From the NCBI GenBank assembly GCA_038744685.1, contig JBCDMB010000012.1:1-64000 (forward strand): a stretch of DNA of 64,000 nucleotides, given 5' to 3'. Each line of letters begins with the position of its first letter. Within the stretch, counting starts at the first letter, position 1. Source of the DNA: Verrucomicrobiota bacterium (GTDB lineage: Bacteria; Verrucomicrobiota; Verrucomicrobiia; Opitutales; Puniceicoccaceae). Shown one piece after another: positions 9,409 to 18,215 of the stretch. The notes under the pieces are model-generated. The model ran no database searches. It was given only the letters and a program-made list of their open reading frames with translations, and had not been told where the DNA came from. The position numbers were made by a program, and so were the translations under genes.

Positions 9409-10902
9409 ATGCCAATCAAAGAAATAACTGCCGAAGAGGCGGCCAGTCTTATCAAACACGGAGACACCGTTGGGTTTAGTGGTTTTACGCCGGCAGGAGC
9501 GGTCAAGGAAATCCCCCGGGCGATCGCCGAAAAGGCAAAGAGAGAACACTCCAATGGCCAACCGTTTCAAATCGGTGTTGTGACAGGAGCATCTACCGGA
9601 GATTCTCTCGACGGTAGTCTGGCGCTCGCGAAAGCAGTTTCTTTTCGGACTCCTTATCAGTCGAACAAGGACTTGCGCAAAGCGATCAACGAAGGTGAAG
9701 CGCACTTCTTTGACATGCACCTCTCCATGCTACCCCAAAGCGTCCGCTACGGTTTCATGGGACGTTTCGCCATGGCAGTGGTCGAAGCCTGCGATGTCTC
9801 GGAGGATGGTCACATCGTTCTCTCAACATCTGTCGGAGCCTCGCCGACCTTTTGCCACTGCGCTGATCGGATTCTCATCGAATTGAACGAGTTTCACCCG
9901 AAGAGTCTCCGTGGTTTTCATGATATCTATGAGCCGGAAGATCCACCCCATCGCCGGGAAATTCCCATTTATTCGTGCTCGGAACGCATCGGGTCTGACA
10001 CCATTAAGGTCGATCCGTCGAAAATAGCTGGGATCGTCCGGACGAGGTTGCCTGACGAAGTCGGGACCTTCAAGGATCCGGACGAAATCACTAATAAAAT
10101 AGGCGAGAATGTCGCAGACTTTCTCGCTGGTGAGTTGAAACGTGGGGCAATCCCCAAGGATTTCCTCCCCATCCAGAGCGGGGTTGGTAATATCGCCAAC
10201 TCTGTGCTCGGTGCTATGGGAAGAAATCCTGATATCCCCTCCTTTGAGATGTATTCCGAGGTTATCCAAGACTCGGTGGTGCAACTGATGGAAGACGAGC
10301 ATGTTCACTTCGGCAGCGCGACCTCATTGACCTTGAGTCAGCCTGTTCTAGCGAAGGTATATGATAACCTAGATTTCTTTCGGTCACGCATTCTCCTTCG
10401 TCCGCAAGAAATTTCCAACCATCCGGAAATTGTTCGCCGGCTCGGTATTATATCCATCAATACCGCAATCGAGACCGATATCTTTGGAAACGTGAACAGC
10501 ACCCATGTCATGGGCAACAACCTCATGAACGGTATCGGCGGATCGGGTGACTTTACCAGAAACGCCTACTTGTCTGTCTTTACCTGTCCTTCAATGGCGA
10601 AGGGAGGTAAGATCAGCACCATCGTTCCTTTGGTCAGCCACATGGATCACAGTGAGCATTCCGTTCAGGTGATCATTACCGAACGTGGAGTCGCCGACTT
10701 GCGAGGCAAGGATCCGCTCGAACGAGCCCGCCTTATTGTTGAGAACTGCGCTCATCCGGAATATCAGGATCTCCTACGCGGGTATTTCGCTAGCGTGAAG
10801 AACGGCCATACCCCGCAGACGCTCAGCTGCGCATTTTCCATGCACCAAGAGTTTCTTGAGACGGGAGACATGCGAAAAGTGGAGTGGTCTCTGCCAATTT
10901 AG
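9409..10902 (+). CDS. succinyl-CoA:acetate/propionate CoA-transferase (Cat1/AarC/ScpC type)
   Basis: A 497-residue class I CoA-transferase of the acetyl-CoA hydrolase/transferase family. It has an N-terminal GDTVGFSGFTPAGAVKEIP and a C-terminal half with AIETDIFGNVNSTH, whose Glu is the likely catalytic residue, followed by GIGGSGDFTRNA. Placed directly after the methylmalonyl-CoA decarboxylase genes, the likely reaction is transfer of CoA from propionyl-CoA to succinate, closing a succinate-to-propionate cycle. Acetate as the acceptor or donor cannot be excluded. Confidence 0.9.
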   Translation: MPIKEITAEEAASLIKHGDTVGFSGFTPAGAVKEIPRAIAEKAKREHSNGQPFQIGVVTGASTGDSLDGSLALAKAVSFRTPYQSNKDLRKAINEGEAHFFDMHLSMLPQSVRYGFMGRFAMAVVEACDVSEDGHIVLSTSVGASPTFCHCADRILIELNEFHPKSLRGFHDIYEPEDPPHRREIPIYSCSERIGSDTIKVDPSKIAGIVRTRLPDEVGTFKDPDEITNKIGENVADFLAGELKRGAIPKDFLPIQSGVGNIANSVLGAMGRNPDIPSFEMYSEVIQDSVVQLMEDEHVHFGSATSLTLSQPVLAKVYDNLDFFRSRILLRPQEISNHPEIVRRLGIISINTAIETDIFGNVNSTHVMGNNLMNGIGGSGDFTRNAYLSVFTCPSMAKGGKISTIVPLVSHMDHSEHSVQVIITERGVADLRGKDPLERARLIVENCAHPEYQDLLRGYFASVKNGHTPQTLSCAFSMHQEFLETGDMRKVEWSLPI

Positions 10903-10975
10903 TCACCTCGGATCTCCTTCGAAATCCATCGCCGAAATCTTAGCCCCGAAAAGACGACGGAGTTTAAAGCGTAGT

Positions 10976-10995
10976 CCCGATTTTTGAAAATCGGG
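10976..10995 (+). terminator. possible terminator hairpin after the propionate operon
   Basis: CCCGAT...ATCGGG forms a 6 bp stem around an A/T loop, about 75 nt downstream of the CoA-transferase stop. Only a short ATTT follows, so it is a weak candidate. It also overlaps the earliest possible (TTG) start of the next gene, arguing that that gene starts further downstream. Confidence 0.35.
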
Positions 10996-11031
10996 ATTTC
11001 CCCCACTGTGGGAATCTGTTTTCTTTCCCCA

Positions 11032-11895
11032 GTGTCATTCTTCAGTGAGCCCCTTTCATTCGAATTTGTACAACGTGCAATCTGGACAGCTGGGGTAATT
11101 GGATTTACCAATGGATTTCTAAGCGGTTTCGTTGTCCTCCGCAGGTCTGCATTGATGATGGGTGCCCTTTCCCACTCTCTGTTGCCGGGAATTGCGGTAG
11201 CTGTTCTTCTCTTGGGCCTCACTACTGCTACCGCTTTTGTTGGTGCACTTGTTTCGGCTCTAATCGTAGGTCTAGTCGCACTCTTCATCGCAAAAACCTC
11301 GAGGATCGATAGCCATACAGCACTTGCGGTCCTGTACACCGCGGCCTTTGCAGGTGGGCTTTTGATCATCGATTGGATCTCTACTCCCACAGAGTTGGAG
11401 CACTGGCTCTTCGGTAACATTCTCGCTCTCTCTGACGAAGACCTGTTTCTTTCCCTGGCAGCTTCCGGTCTGATTCTATTGACGCTCGCAGCATTCTCAC
11501 GGCCTCTCCTACTGTTTCTTTTCGAGCCAACTATTGCGCAGAGCCAGGGAGTTCCTGTTCGTTTTCTTGGCTATCTGCTCACAGGTTTGGTTATCCTTGG
11601 ACTAGTGGTATCTATTCAGGCAGTTGGCTGTATCCTCTCGGTTGCGATGCTTGTGGCTCCGGCAGCTGCAATGCTACAGTTTGCCAAGAGTCCGTTCGCA
11701 CTGGTCTGGGGTGGAGCGTTGCTTGGCTCTACGATCTCCATCGCTGCCGTTTTTGTATCCTATTGGCTAGACCTGAGAGTCGGTGCAGTAATCGTCCTTA
11801 TGCTTGGAGGGACTGTCTTCGTTGCCTACCTCACCGGAATCCGAAACGGGGCCGTTCGGTTTCTTCTAAATCGACCCCGATCCAAGCAAAGCTAA
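11032..11895 (+). CDS. metal ABC transporter permease (ABC-3 / ZnuB-MntB family)
   Basis: A polytopic protein of about 287 residues with eight or so membrane helices. It contains SALMMGALSHSLLPGIAVAVLL, the ABC-3 coupling region, and SIQAVGCILSVAMLVAPAAA, both typical of Zn/Mn/Fe ABC permeases. No ATPase or substrate-binding protein gene is adjacent, so the partners must be elsewhere. The start is uncertain: the frame opens at a TTG at 10984 inside a hairpin, and GTG 11032 is the next candidate. Neither has a clear ribosome binding site. Confidence 0.85.
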   Translation: MSFFSEPLSFEFVQRAIWTAGVIGFTNGFLSGFVVLRRSALMMGALSHSLLPGIAVAVLLLGLTTATAFVGALVSALIVGLVALFIAKTSRIDSHTALAVLYTAAFAGGLLIIDWISTPTELEHWLFGNILALSDEDLFLSLAASGLILLTLAAFSRPLLLFLFEPTIAQSQGVPVRFLGYLLTGLVILGLVVSIQAVGCILSVAMLVAPAAAMLQFAKSPFALVWGGALLGSTISIAAVFVSYWLDLRVGAVIVLMLGGTVFVAYLTGIRNGAVRFLLNRPRSKQS

Positions 11896-11914
11896 ACAAA
11901 GAGGTAAGCATTCC

Positions 11915-12484
11915 ATGGGAAGAAATTCGGTCAAAAAACTTCGAAAACCACCGCGCTACAATCGGGGAACTGCTATCGTTCACCTTCTTGACGAAGCCGA
12001 CCTGATGAGATTGGTAGAGTCGGCAGACAATCCTCTACTTCTTGTTCTTGAAGGGGTGCAGGATCCTCACAACCTTGGCGCTTGCCTAAGGACCGCCTCG
12101 GGTGCAGGCGTGACCTCGGTAGTTGCTCCGATCAAAGGCGCATGTGGCATAACGGATACGGTCAGAGATATTTCCTGTGGAGGAACAGAGGATGTCCCAT
12201 TTCTTCAGGTGAGGAATCTCAGTCAGACTCTCCGGAAGTTCCAAGATTTAGGCATCTGCCTTGTCGCTACCGCCGACGAGGCCGAGGAATCTCTCTACGA
12301 AGTTGACCTGCGTGGACCCACCGCACTGATCTTGGGAAGCGAGGGTTGGGGTGTTCGCCGAAAGACAGCAGAAAATGCCGACCATCGTGTCAACATTCCG
12401 ATGATGGGAAGCGTTGATTGCCTCAACGTTTCCGTTTCAACTGGCGTTTGCCTTTATGAGGCAGTGCGCCAAAGGCAACAGTAA
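11915..12484 (+). CDS. TrmH/SpoU-family RNA 2'-O-ribose methyltransferase
   Basis: A 189-residue knotted SPOUT methyltransferase lacking the usual N-terminal substrate-binding domain. The three motifs are present: EGVQDPHNLGACLRTA (about 46-61), LILGSEGWGVR (about 133-143) and IPMMGSVDCLNVSVSTGVCL near the C-terminus. It methylates the ribose of a guanosine in tRNA or 23S rRNA. RlmB is the closest type by motif, but the target cannot be fixed from sequence. The ATG follows GAGGTAAGC. Confidence 0.92.
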   Translation: MGRNSVKKLRKPPRYNRGTAIVHLLDEADLMRLVESADNPLLLVLEGVQDPHNLGACLRTASGAGVTSVVAPIKGACGITDTVRDISCGGTEDVPFLQVRNLSQTLRKFQDLGICLVATADEAEESLYEVDLRGPTALILGSEGWGVRRKTAENADHRVNIPMMGSVDCLNVSVSTGVCLYEAVRQRQQ

Positions 12485-12503
12485 CACCAACCAAAGACTT
12501 GCT

Positions 12504-13151
12504 ATGGAATCATCAGACACCCGTGAAAAATCGGTTCTTTGCTTCGGCGACTCCCTTACCTGGGGCTACAACCCCGTCTCGGGGGAACGTCATCCGAGGC
12601 ACCAGCGATGGCCATTTGTAGCCGAAAGCCACCTTGGATCCGGCTATCATCTAATTGAAGAAGCCTTGAACGGGCGGACGACCGTGGTCGATGATCCGTA
12701 CCGGGATTTTCGCTCGGGCAAGTCGGTTCTCCCGATGCTGCTCGAGAGTCATTCGCCAATCGACCTAGTGGTCATTTTCCTCGGGGTGAATGACTTTAAG
12801 TTTCGGAGTAGCCAAACGAGCCGGGAAGTAGCGTTGGGCATTCTTTCGCTCTACAATACTGTGGTTACCAGCCGTGCCGGACCAGACCAGACATCTCCTG
12901 AATGTTTGATCGTCTCACCACCCCTGATCCCAGAACCACACGGGATGATGAACACCCTCTTTAGAAATGGGCTGGATGAAGTTCCAAAACTATTTGCGGA
13001 GCTGGAGATGGCCAGTGAGACGTTTCCGTTGCATCTACTAGATGCTGCGCAGATCGTTAAACCTAGTGTTCCGGATGGTATTCACCTTTCCACCGAAGAA
13101 ACGGAAAAGCTCGGTATCGCAATTGGAACGAGAATTGGCGAATTGATCTAA
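12504..13151 (+). CDS. SGNH/GDSL hydrolase (arylesterase-like)
   Basis: A 215-residue protein with block I CFGDSLTWGYNP (catalytic Ser17), block III FLGVNDFK and block V PDGIHLS (Asp191, His194), the complete SGNH catalytic set. It hydrolyses an ester, with the substrate unknown. No signal peptide is seen, so it is probably cytoplasmic. The start is 19 nt after the TrmH stop, suggesting co-transcription. The frame extends upstream into the TrmH gene, but the ATG at 12504 gives the standard N-terminus. Confidence 0.9.
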   Translation: MESSDTREKSVLCFGDSLTWGYNPVSGERHPRHQRWPFVAESHLGSGYHLIEEALNGRTTVVDDPYRDFRSGKSVLPMLLESHSPIDLVVIFLGVNDFKFRSSQTSREVALGILSLYNTVVTSRAGPDQTSPECLIVSPPLIPEPHGMMNTLFRNGLDEVPKLFAELEMASETFPLHLLDAAQIVKPSVPDGIHLSTEETEKLGIAIGTRIGELI

Positions 13152-13217
13152 AAGCACTCAATCTCGGGTAACCGACGTCGTTCAAAATTCTCAATTCCCG
13201 GCAACCTCCTGCTACCC

Positions 13218-13793
13218 GTGACAACTCTTGTTGAAAGAGCTCACCAGTGGCTAATACCCGCTTTCGGCCGCGGCGGCCTTCTGGTTGATGCCACTTGCGG
13301 GAATGGCAAAGACACTCTTTTTCTTTGCCGCTTCGCGAAAAATGGTGATCGGGTAATTGGTCTCGACAAACAGGAACTGGCGATCCATCGGACAAGGTCA
13401 TTGCTGGAGGAGAATGGTTACCGAGCTGACCTCTTCCAGACGAATCATACGGAAGTGGGCAAAATCCTCAAAACGATCGACAGTTCCTTGATTGCGGCAG
13501 CCATATTTAATTTGGGCTACCTCCCCAGAGGCGACCACTCGATAGTCACGGAGCCGTCCTCCACCCTCACTGCCATTAAAGCCCTCCTTGAACAGGCGTC
13601 ACCGGTCTTCCGACTATCGGTCGTTGCCTACCGCGGTCATCCCGGAGGCATTGAAGAAGAAGAGGTGGTTAGAAGATTCTTCGAGGAACTATCTGGTGCA
13701 GGATTTTCAGTAGAAACCGAATCTGGAAGCGAATCTCCTACCGCACCTGTGTTCTTTGGATTGAGAAGATCAGCCCACATTGACAGGTGCTGA
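13218..13793 (+). CDS. class I SAM-dependent rRNA/tRNA methyltransferase (YtqB/TrmM-like)
   Basis: A 191-residue protein with a GTG start. Motif I is LVDATCGNGKDTLFL (about 22-36), motif II VIGLDKQ, and NLGYLPRGDHSI is the signature of the YtqB-like family, whose characterised members modify the wobble uridine of tRNA. The C-terminal YRGHPGGIEE is also typical. The third RNA- or ester-related gene in a plausible 11.9-13.8 kb transcription unit. Confidence 0.88.
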   Translation: MTTLVERAHQWLIPAFGRGGLLVDATCGNGKDTLFLCRFAKNGDRVIGLDKQELAIHRTRSLLEENGYRADLFQTNHTEVGKILKTIDSSLIAAAIFNLGYLPRGDHSIVTEPSSTLTAIKALLEQASPVFRLSVVAYRGHPGGIEEEEVVRRFFEELSGAGFSVETESGSESPTAPVFFGLRRSAHIDRC

Positions 13794-14181
13794 ATATTTT
13801 TTCCAACGCGATACGTGATCAAGAGGTCTTCCTGGCCGAGGCTATCAGATGACCGCCACTGTCGAGACCCGGATAGGGATATCACTCAACAGGCCTTCAA
13901 AAAGACCTGCAACAATCCCGAACCAGAACTTCCCCCCCTTTTGGCCTGCTCCCTTGATTAGCAGACATAAAATATAGGCAAGGCACCCGCGAATAGCACC
14001 ATTTCAGGAATGAATCGGGAAAATTGTGTAGCATCTCGCCGTGAGGCGGATGATTACGATTTCATCGGTTTCCTTGGGTCATCGGCCTCACCCGGCCTTC
14101 GCCAAGGTTTCTGCGGGCAGGTCGACCGGTTCTCGGAGCACCCACTGGGCACCGGCTCGTGCGATTCAGATCGCCCAAGCC
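13794..14181. other. intergenic, nothing recognised
   Basis: 388 bp between convergent genes. Short open frames occur (for example 14010-14198) but none has a ribosome binding site or a recognisable product. No strong terminator hairpin with a T-run was seen. Confidence 0.4.
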
Positions 14182-14781
14182 TTAGGAATTGCGGCTAACC
14201 AGACGGCGACGCAAAGACACAAAGCTGATAGCAACCATGCCTAACAGGACCCCGAAAGAATCCGGTTCGGGAACAATCTGGATGTTAAACGGATCTGTCG
14301 TAGTGGGGTCGGGATTGGTAGGAACACCCACATACGTTCCTAGAGGAAAGTCCCAAATCCCTGCGACGATCGAACCTTCTTTGGTATCAAAAGTAAGAGT
14401 AGCAGGCACGCCTCGGTCAGTTGTCTCCGTCGCCTTAAAAACCAAATCTTTGGTCGAAATATCGAAGAGATCAAAATTGTCAAATCTGGCACCACCAGCT
14501 GTTCCTTCCAATGCGAAATCGTCGTTCAGCTCTTTAAACAACTCGTCCAATTCAGCACGCAAGGCCGGAGAAGGAGCGAACTCCCATGAATACTCATATC
14601 CGGGCGTGCCTGTTGAATCGAACAAACCAGGTCCAGCATCTGCCCCTTTGATGAAATACTCACCGGTAACATTGTTGTAAATAAGGTCAATAATCCCATA
14701 TGACTGATTGGATGCAAACGCAGCAATTGCAACTGCGGCGAAAAGTGGAAGACGAAGTTGTTTTGTGAATATTGTTCCCAT
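14182..14781 (-). CDS. PEP-CTERM sorting-domain protein (copy 1)
   Basis: An exported protein of 199 residues with signal peptide KQLRLPLFAAVAIAAFASNQSYG. An unassigned central domain rich in aromatic and acidic residues is followed by a C-terminal VPEPDSFGVLLG, a hydrophobic helix and RRRLVSR, the PEP-CTERM signal that exosortase-type systems process in extracellular-polymer-producing bacteria. It is a paralogue of the next gene, sharing for example GYEY-W-F, ELFKELND, GTAGG and AGIWDF. An upstream in-frame start (14823) exists, but the ATG at 14781 places the signal peptide correctly. The function of the central domain is unknown. Confidence 0.85.
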   Translation of the reverse strand: MGTIFTKQLRLPLFAAVAIAAFASNQSYGIIDLIYNNVTGEYFIKGADAGPGLFDSTGTPGYEYSWEFAPSPALRAELDELFKELNDDFALEGTAGGARFDNFDLFDISTKDLVFKATETTDRGVPATLTFDTKEGSIVAGIWDFPLGTYVGVPTNPDPTTTDPFNIQIVPEPDSFGVLLGMVAISFVSLRRRLVSRNS

Positions 14782-14814
14782 TCCGCAACCGGAGAAAAGT
14801 TCCGCTGTTGTCGT

Positions 14815-15095
14815 TGTCAACATAAATTTATAAGAGATCGACTCTTTTAGAGGTACTTTTTGCTACGCCAGCCGATCCGAACCTCCGAACCGTAAATAAT
14901 TTGCACAGGGCAAAAAAACCAGTGTTCTTGAGCCGGACATCTAATTCTGGATCCGGGGTCTTCTCGTGTGCATTCCGCCTAATTTTAATATTACGGACCA
15001 TCCTGTTTTAGTAGACATTCCAGTGTAAGCAGAAACCGTCATGGGCCAAGACTTTACCAACTTGCTAAGAGAACAGAAGAGCCAAATCACCCACG
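14815..15095. repeat. duplicated upstream segment of the PEP-CTERM pair (copy 1)
   Basis: The sequence right of the first PEP-CTERM gene resembles 15931-16215 right of the second. Shared features in the same order are GTTGTCAACATAAATTT, GATCCGGGGTCTT / GATCCGAAGTCTT, TGTTTTAGTAGACAT / TGTGTTAGTCTGTAT and GAGAACAGAAGAGCCAA / GAGAACAGAAGATCCAA. Gene plus upstream region therefore arose by tandem duplication followed by divergence. Confidence 0.6.
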
Positions 15096-15194
15096 AATTG
15101 AAGGTCCTTTCATAACCGCTTGGATTCTAACCGCATTCGATACTGAGAACCCTTCTTGGCTTAGGTTTAAAGAGTTACAGCGCATTTTGAAAGC

Positions 15195-15300
15195 CGGATG
15201 GGCCATCGCTCCCTCGCAAACACCTACGTCTACTTAGAATCAGACTTTACCAAGTCAGACCAACCCGCAAGAAAAAAAGGGCCCAGAATCGAATTGGAGG
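15195..15300 (+). pseudogene. possible C-terminal remnant of a tyrosine recombinase
   Basis: A short plus-strand frame encodes RMGHRSLANTYVYLES, matching the LGHxSxxTTxxY pattern around the last catalytic residues of phage-type integrases. The frame is closed just upstream (TAA at 15168) and nothing else of the enzyme was found, so at most this is a fragment. It lies between the duplicated PEP-CTERM genes and could mark an old insertion event. Confidence 0.35.
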
Positions 15301-15310
15301 ACAAACCCCT

Positions 15311-15901
15311 TCAGCTGCGGCTAGCGCGGCGACGAACCAAAGACGCAAAGGACACCGCAGCGACACCCAAAAGCACTCCAAAAGAGCTAGGTTCGGGTAC
15401 GATCGTTAAAGTAAAAGGATCCGTCGTAGTATTGTTTGGAAGGACAGGTTGGCCTACAAAAGTTCCGAACGCAAAGTCCCAAATGCCCGCTAATATAGCC
15501 CCGGTTTGCTCGTTTAAAATTAGGGGCGCAGGGTCGAGATCCCTTTGGGACGAACCCGCAGCTTGAAACGTCAGGGATTTCGTGGCGATATCCACCAGAT
15601 TCAAACTATTAAACACCGTTCCACCAGCGGTTCCCAAAATAGCATCCGCGTCGTTCAACTCTTTGAACAGCTCATCCACTTCAGCTCGCCAAACCGCACC
15701 AGGACCAAATTCCCAAGTGTATTCGTATCCACCAGTTTGGAAGTCCCCAGGTCCCGCATCGCTACCTTCCACGACATACGCGCCAGTGGTGTTATTGTAG
15801 GTAATGTTGATACCGGCATTTACTTGGGTGGAAGCAAACACAATGGTAAAAACCACGGCGAAGGCAGAGAGTTGTAGCTGCATTGTTAAATTCTTTCCCA
15901 T
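15311..15901 (-). CDS. PEP-CTERM sorting-domain protein (copy 2)
   Basis: A 196-residue exported protein. The signal peptide is QLQLSAFAVVFTIVFASTQVNA, and the C-terminus is VPEPSSFGVLLG plus a hydrophobic segment and VRRRASRS. The central region is a diverged copy of the preceding PEP-CTERM protein. Probably surface-anchored or released into an extracellular matrix. Just upstream of the start is the palindrome TGTTGTCAACA (15931-15941) followed by TAAATTT, shared with the other copy. Confidence 0.85.
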   Translation of the reverse strand: MGKNLTMQLQLSAFAVVFTIVFASTQVNAGINITYNNTTGAYVVEGSDAGPGDFQTGGYEYTWEFGPGAVWRAEVDELFKELNDADAILGTAGGTVFNSLNLVDIATKSLTFQAAGSSQRDLDPAPLILNEQTGAILAGIWDFAFGTFVGQPVLPNNTTTDPFTLTIVPEPSSFGVLLGVAAVSFASLVRRRASRS

Positions 15902-16689
15902 ATCGCCGAAGAGCCAGACCTACCCATTTTTGTTGTCAACATAAATTTCTTAAAGGGGCGCACTCTAAATATGGTATTTTTACTTACTCTCAAATGTGGT
16001 GAAATTAGAAGAGGGATCGGTTTAAGGTAGGAAAACAACTCTACCCACTTTACTATACCCTCACTCTAAATCCTAGATCCGAAGTCTTTTCGTTTCTGTT
16101 CCTTCAAAATCCAAGAAACTATTCTGTGTTAGTCTGTATCCCATGTAGGCCAAAAACGCCATGGACAACGATTCTCCAACCTAACTGCGAGAACAGAAGA
16201 TCCAACTCAACCACAAATTGACGTATAACGAAAATGTGTTTTTAGACCCCCAGTTTTTTCCACACCAAGCGATTGCGCACCCGACTGAATGGAAAAGACA
16301 AAGCATCGACTAGACTAAGTCTACGAACAGAAAGACTCATCTGAGTTTCTACCGGTACATCAGCGCAACACAGACAATCGTCCGCTTCGCTCGCAGACTG
16401 ATCAACTCGATAGACAACCAGATTCCCAAAGTCAGAATGCAATCGGTGTGACTCGAGGCGAGTTTTTGTGCACAAAACTCGCTTAAACACCGAGGTAGTG
16501 AAGAGAAACCCTTCGAATTCGCTATTGATATATAGGTTAACAGAAACCTCTCTCTGGAACTTTCTCCATGCCCAAAGAACCTTAGGAGTCGGTCACTGTC
16601 CGTTGAATGGACGATCATTTTGAGATTGAGAAAACGATCAAATCCGACCAGCTTTATACCTGTTACCCAGCACGATCATTTCGAGCAAT
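15902..16689. other. gene-poor interval with degenerate duplicated sequence
   Basis: 788 bp without a convincing gene. The left part is the second copy of the duplicated PEP-CTERM upstream segment. The open frames at 16242-16490 and 16349-16618 (minus) overlap each other, lack recognisable motifs and have no ribosome binding site. A promoter for the operon starting at 16690 must lie here but could not be defined. Confidence 0.4.
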
Positions 16690-17727
16690 TTGACCAGATC
16701 CGGCATATCTATATCACGTTGGCTCGTTGGTGCTATCGCTCGATGCCTTGTTTTTAGCAGCACGGCACTTGCTTCTGAAGAGTTCATAGAGGCGACCCAG
16801 TGGCGGACGATTCAGCAACGGGAAATTCTTTTTTTTCTGCCTGAAGCGTGGAAAGTCGAAACGGATGTTCTAGACAGTGGTTTTGAGGGCATCTCTCCAG
16901 TAACGAGTAAAGATGACCCTTTTCAGGAGAGGATCGAAGTCGATGTCGTTGAGGATCGAGACGGTCGCTCTCTGACCGAGTTTGCCACGGAGGAAATCGT
17001 TGGTCTGGCAAGCCGCCTGTCAAACTTAACGATTATCACTAGCGGTCCAGTCGAACACGGAGAGCATATCGGTCTTGGGGTTGAAGCCTCGTACACTTCG
17101 TCGTGGGGAGAAATGTTCGTTGAGATCTTCTTTTTAAAAACGGAAGGGCGGTTTTATGAATTTACCGTCAAGGGTCAGGCGCAGGATTTAGATAGATTTC
17201 GACCAATCTTTGACAAAATGTTGGCATCGATGAGACCCATACCGGCGATCTTTGATCAAGTTTACGTCAATCAAAAATTTCTCATCCAGTTCCCGTCCAA
17301 TTGGGAGATCAGAGAAGGTCTTCCCGGAACAGTCGTAGCGGGCGTGAGTCCTCGGAATGGAAGAGACGATGAATTCCGGGAGAGAGTAACTGTCGCATAC
17401 GAGCGGCTTAGAGAGGGAATGACTTTCGAAATATACGCGTCAAAGATGTTTGGAGTTCTTCTTGAACGCCTCCCCGGCTCACAAGAGATCTCTCGACGCA
17501 ATGTGATGTTTGGAAACACGAAAGGTCTCGCCCTCGAGCTATCTCACAAGATCCAGCGGATCCGCACTACTCTAGAAGTCCTAATCGTTCCTGACGGAAG
17601 ACAAGTATTTGTCTTTAATTGTGCGGGACGAGATCCCGACTACACGAGTTTCAAACCAATCTTTAGTCGGATTCTGAATAGCTTTGCATCGACAACCCCG
17701 CCTCCTACGCTTTTCGAAGACCCATGA
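16690..17727 (+). CDS. exported protein with two tandem PsbP/DcrB-like domains
   Basis: A 345-residue protein with an N-terminal signal sequence (ISRWLVGAIARCLVFSSTALA). Two similar halves follow, each opening with an aromatic strand and a proline-tryptophan motif (ILFFLPEAWKV at about 48, FLIQFPSNWEI at about 198) and ending with RFRPIFDKMLASM / SFKPIFSRILNSF. This repeat resembles the PsbP/DcrB fold, an inference from pattern only. It heads the TonB-type operon and overlaps the next gene by ATGA. The start codon is TTG, with no obvious ATG alternative. Confidence 0.65.
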   Translation: MTRSGISISRWLVGAIARCLVFSSTALASEEFIEATQWRTIQQREILFFLPEAWKVETDVLDSGFEGISPVTSKDDPFQERIEVDVVEDRDGRSLTEFATEEIVGLASRLSNLTIITSGPVEHGEHIGLGVEASYTSSWGEMFVEIFFLKTEGRFYEFTVKGQAQDLDRFRPIFDKMLASMRPIPAIFDQVYVNQKFLIQFPSNWEIREGLPGTVVAGVSPRNGRDDEFRERVTVAYERLREGMTFEIYASKMFGVLLERLPGSQEISRRNVMFGNTKGLALELSHKIQRIRTTLEVLIVPDGRQVFVFNCAGRDPDYTSFKPIFSRILNSFASTTPPPTLFEDP

Positions 17728-18215
17728 CGAGTCTGTTGCGAACTTCCCTCCTGTTTTTCCTTCCGGTTTTCGGGGGCCTAATCCTCTACCAGTACTACAT
17801 TTCCGACCAGCCAACCGTTGAGGAGCAGAAAGTTCTTCTAAAGGAGACTCACGCCGACCTGTTGAACAGAGCAAAGGAATCAGCTGAAACCTGGTTGCTG
17901 GAGGGAGAAAACGGAGAAAACCGAATGCCTGCAAATCTCGAGTCAGAAGGTCTCATTCTGGCGGAGGTGATTCAGGAGACGCAGCCTGTAGTTTCCGCTC
18001 TCTCCTCTACCCTTTTTGAAAATGTATGGTCTTTGTACCCGGAAACAATTCGGGTCCCGGCCCATATCTCGAAATTTCGCTTTAGTATTGGCTCTGGTCC
18101 AGACATCAACGAGACCATGGCCATTTTATTGGAAGAGACAATTTACTACCCGAATGGAGACCCAGCCCGGTTAAATGTATTTCTTCGTTGGGATGCCTCG
18201 TTTAACTATGACTAG
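17724..18215 (+). CDS. membrane-anchored protein of unknown function in the TonB operon
   Basis: A 163-residue protein with one N-terminal hydrophobic segment (LLRTSLLFFLPVFGGLILYQYY) acting as anchor or signal, then a soluble periplasmic-type domain with no recognised motif. Its start overlaps the previous stop (ATGA) and its 3' end overlaps the next start, so it is translationally coupled into the energy-transduction operon. Confidence 0.6.
   Translation: MTSLLRTSLLFFLPVFGGLILYQYYISDQPTVEEQKVLLKETHADLLNRAKESAETWLLEGENGENRMPANLESEGLILAEVIQETQPVVSALSSTLFENVWSLYPETIRVPAHISKFRFSIGSGPDINETMAILLEETIYYPNGDPARLNVFLRWDASFNYD

Noticed and set aside
16242-16618. Two overlapping minus-strand frames before the TonB operon
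   Set aside because: They overlap each other in different frames, lack ribosome binding sites and show no family resemblance.
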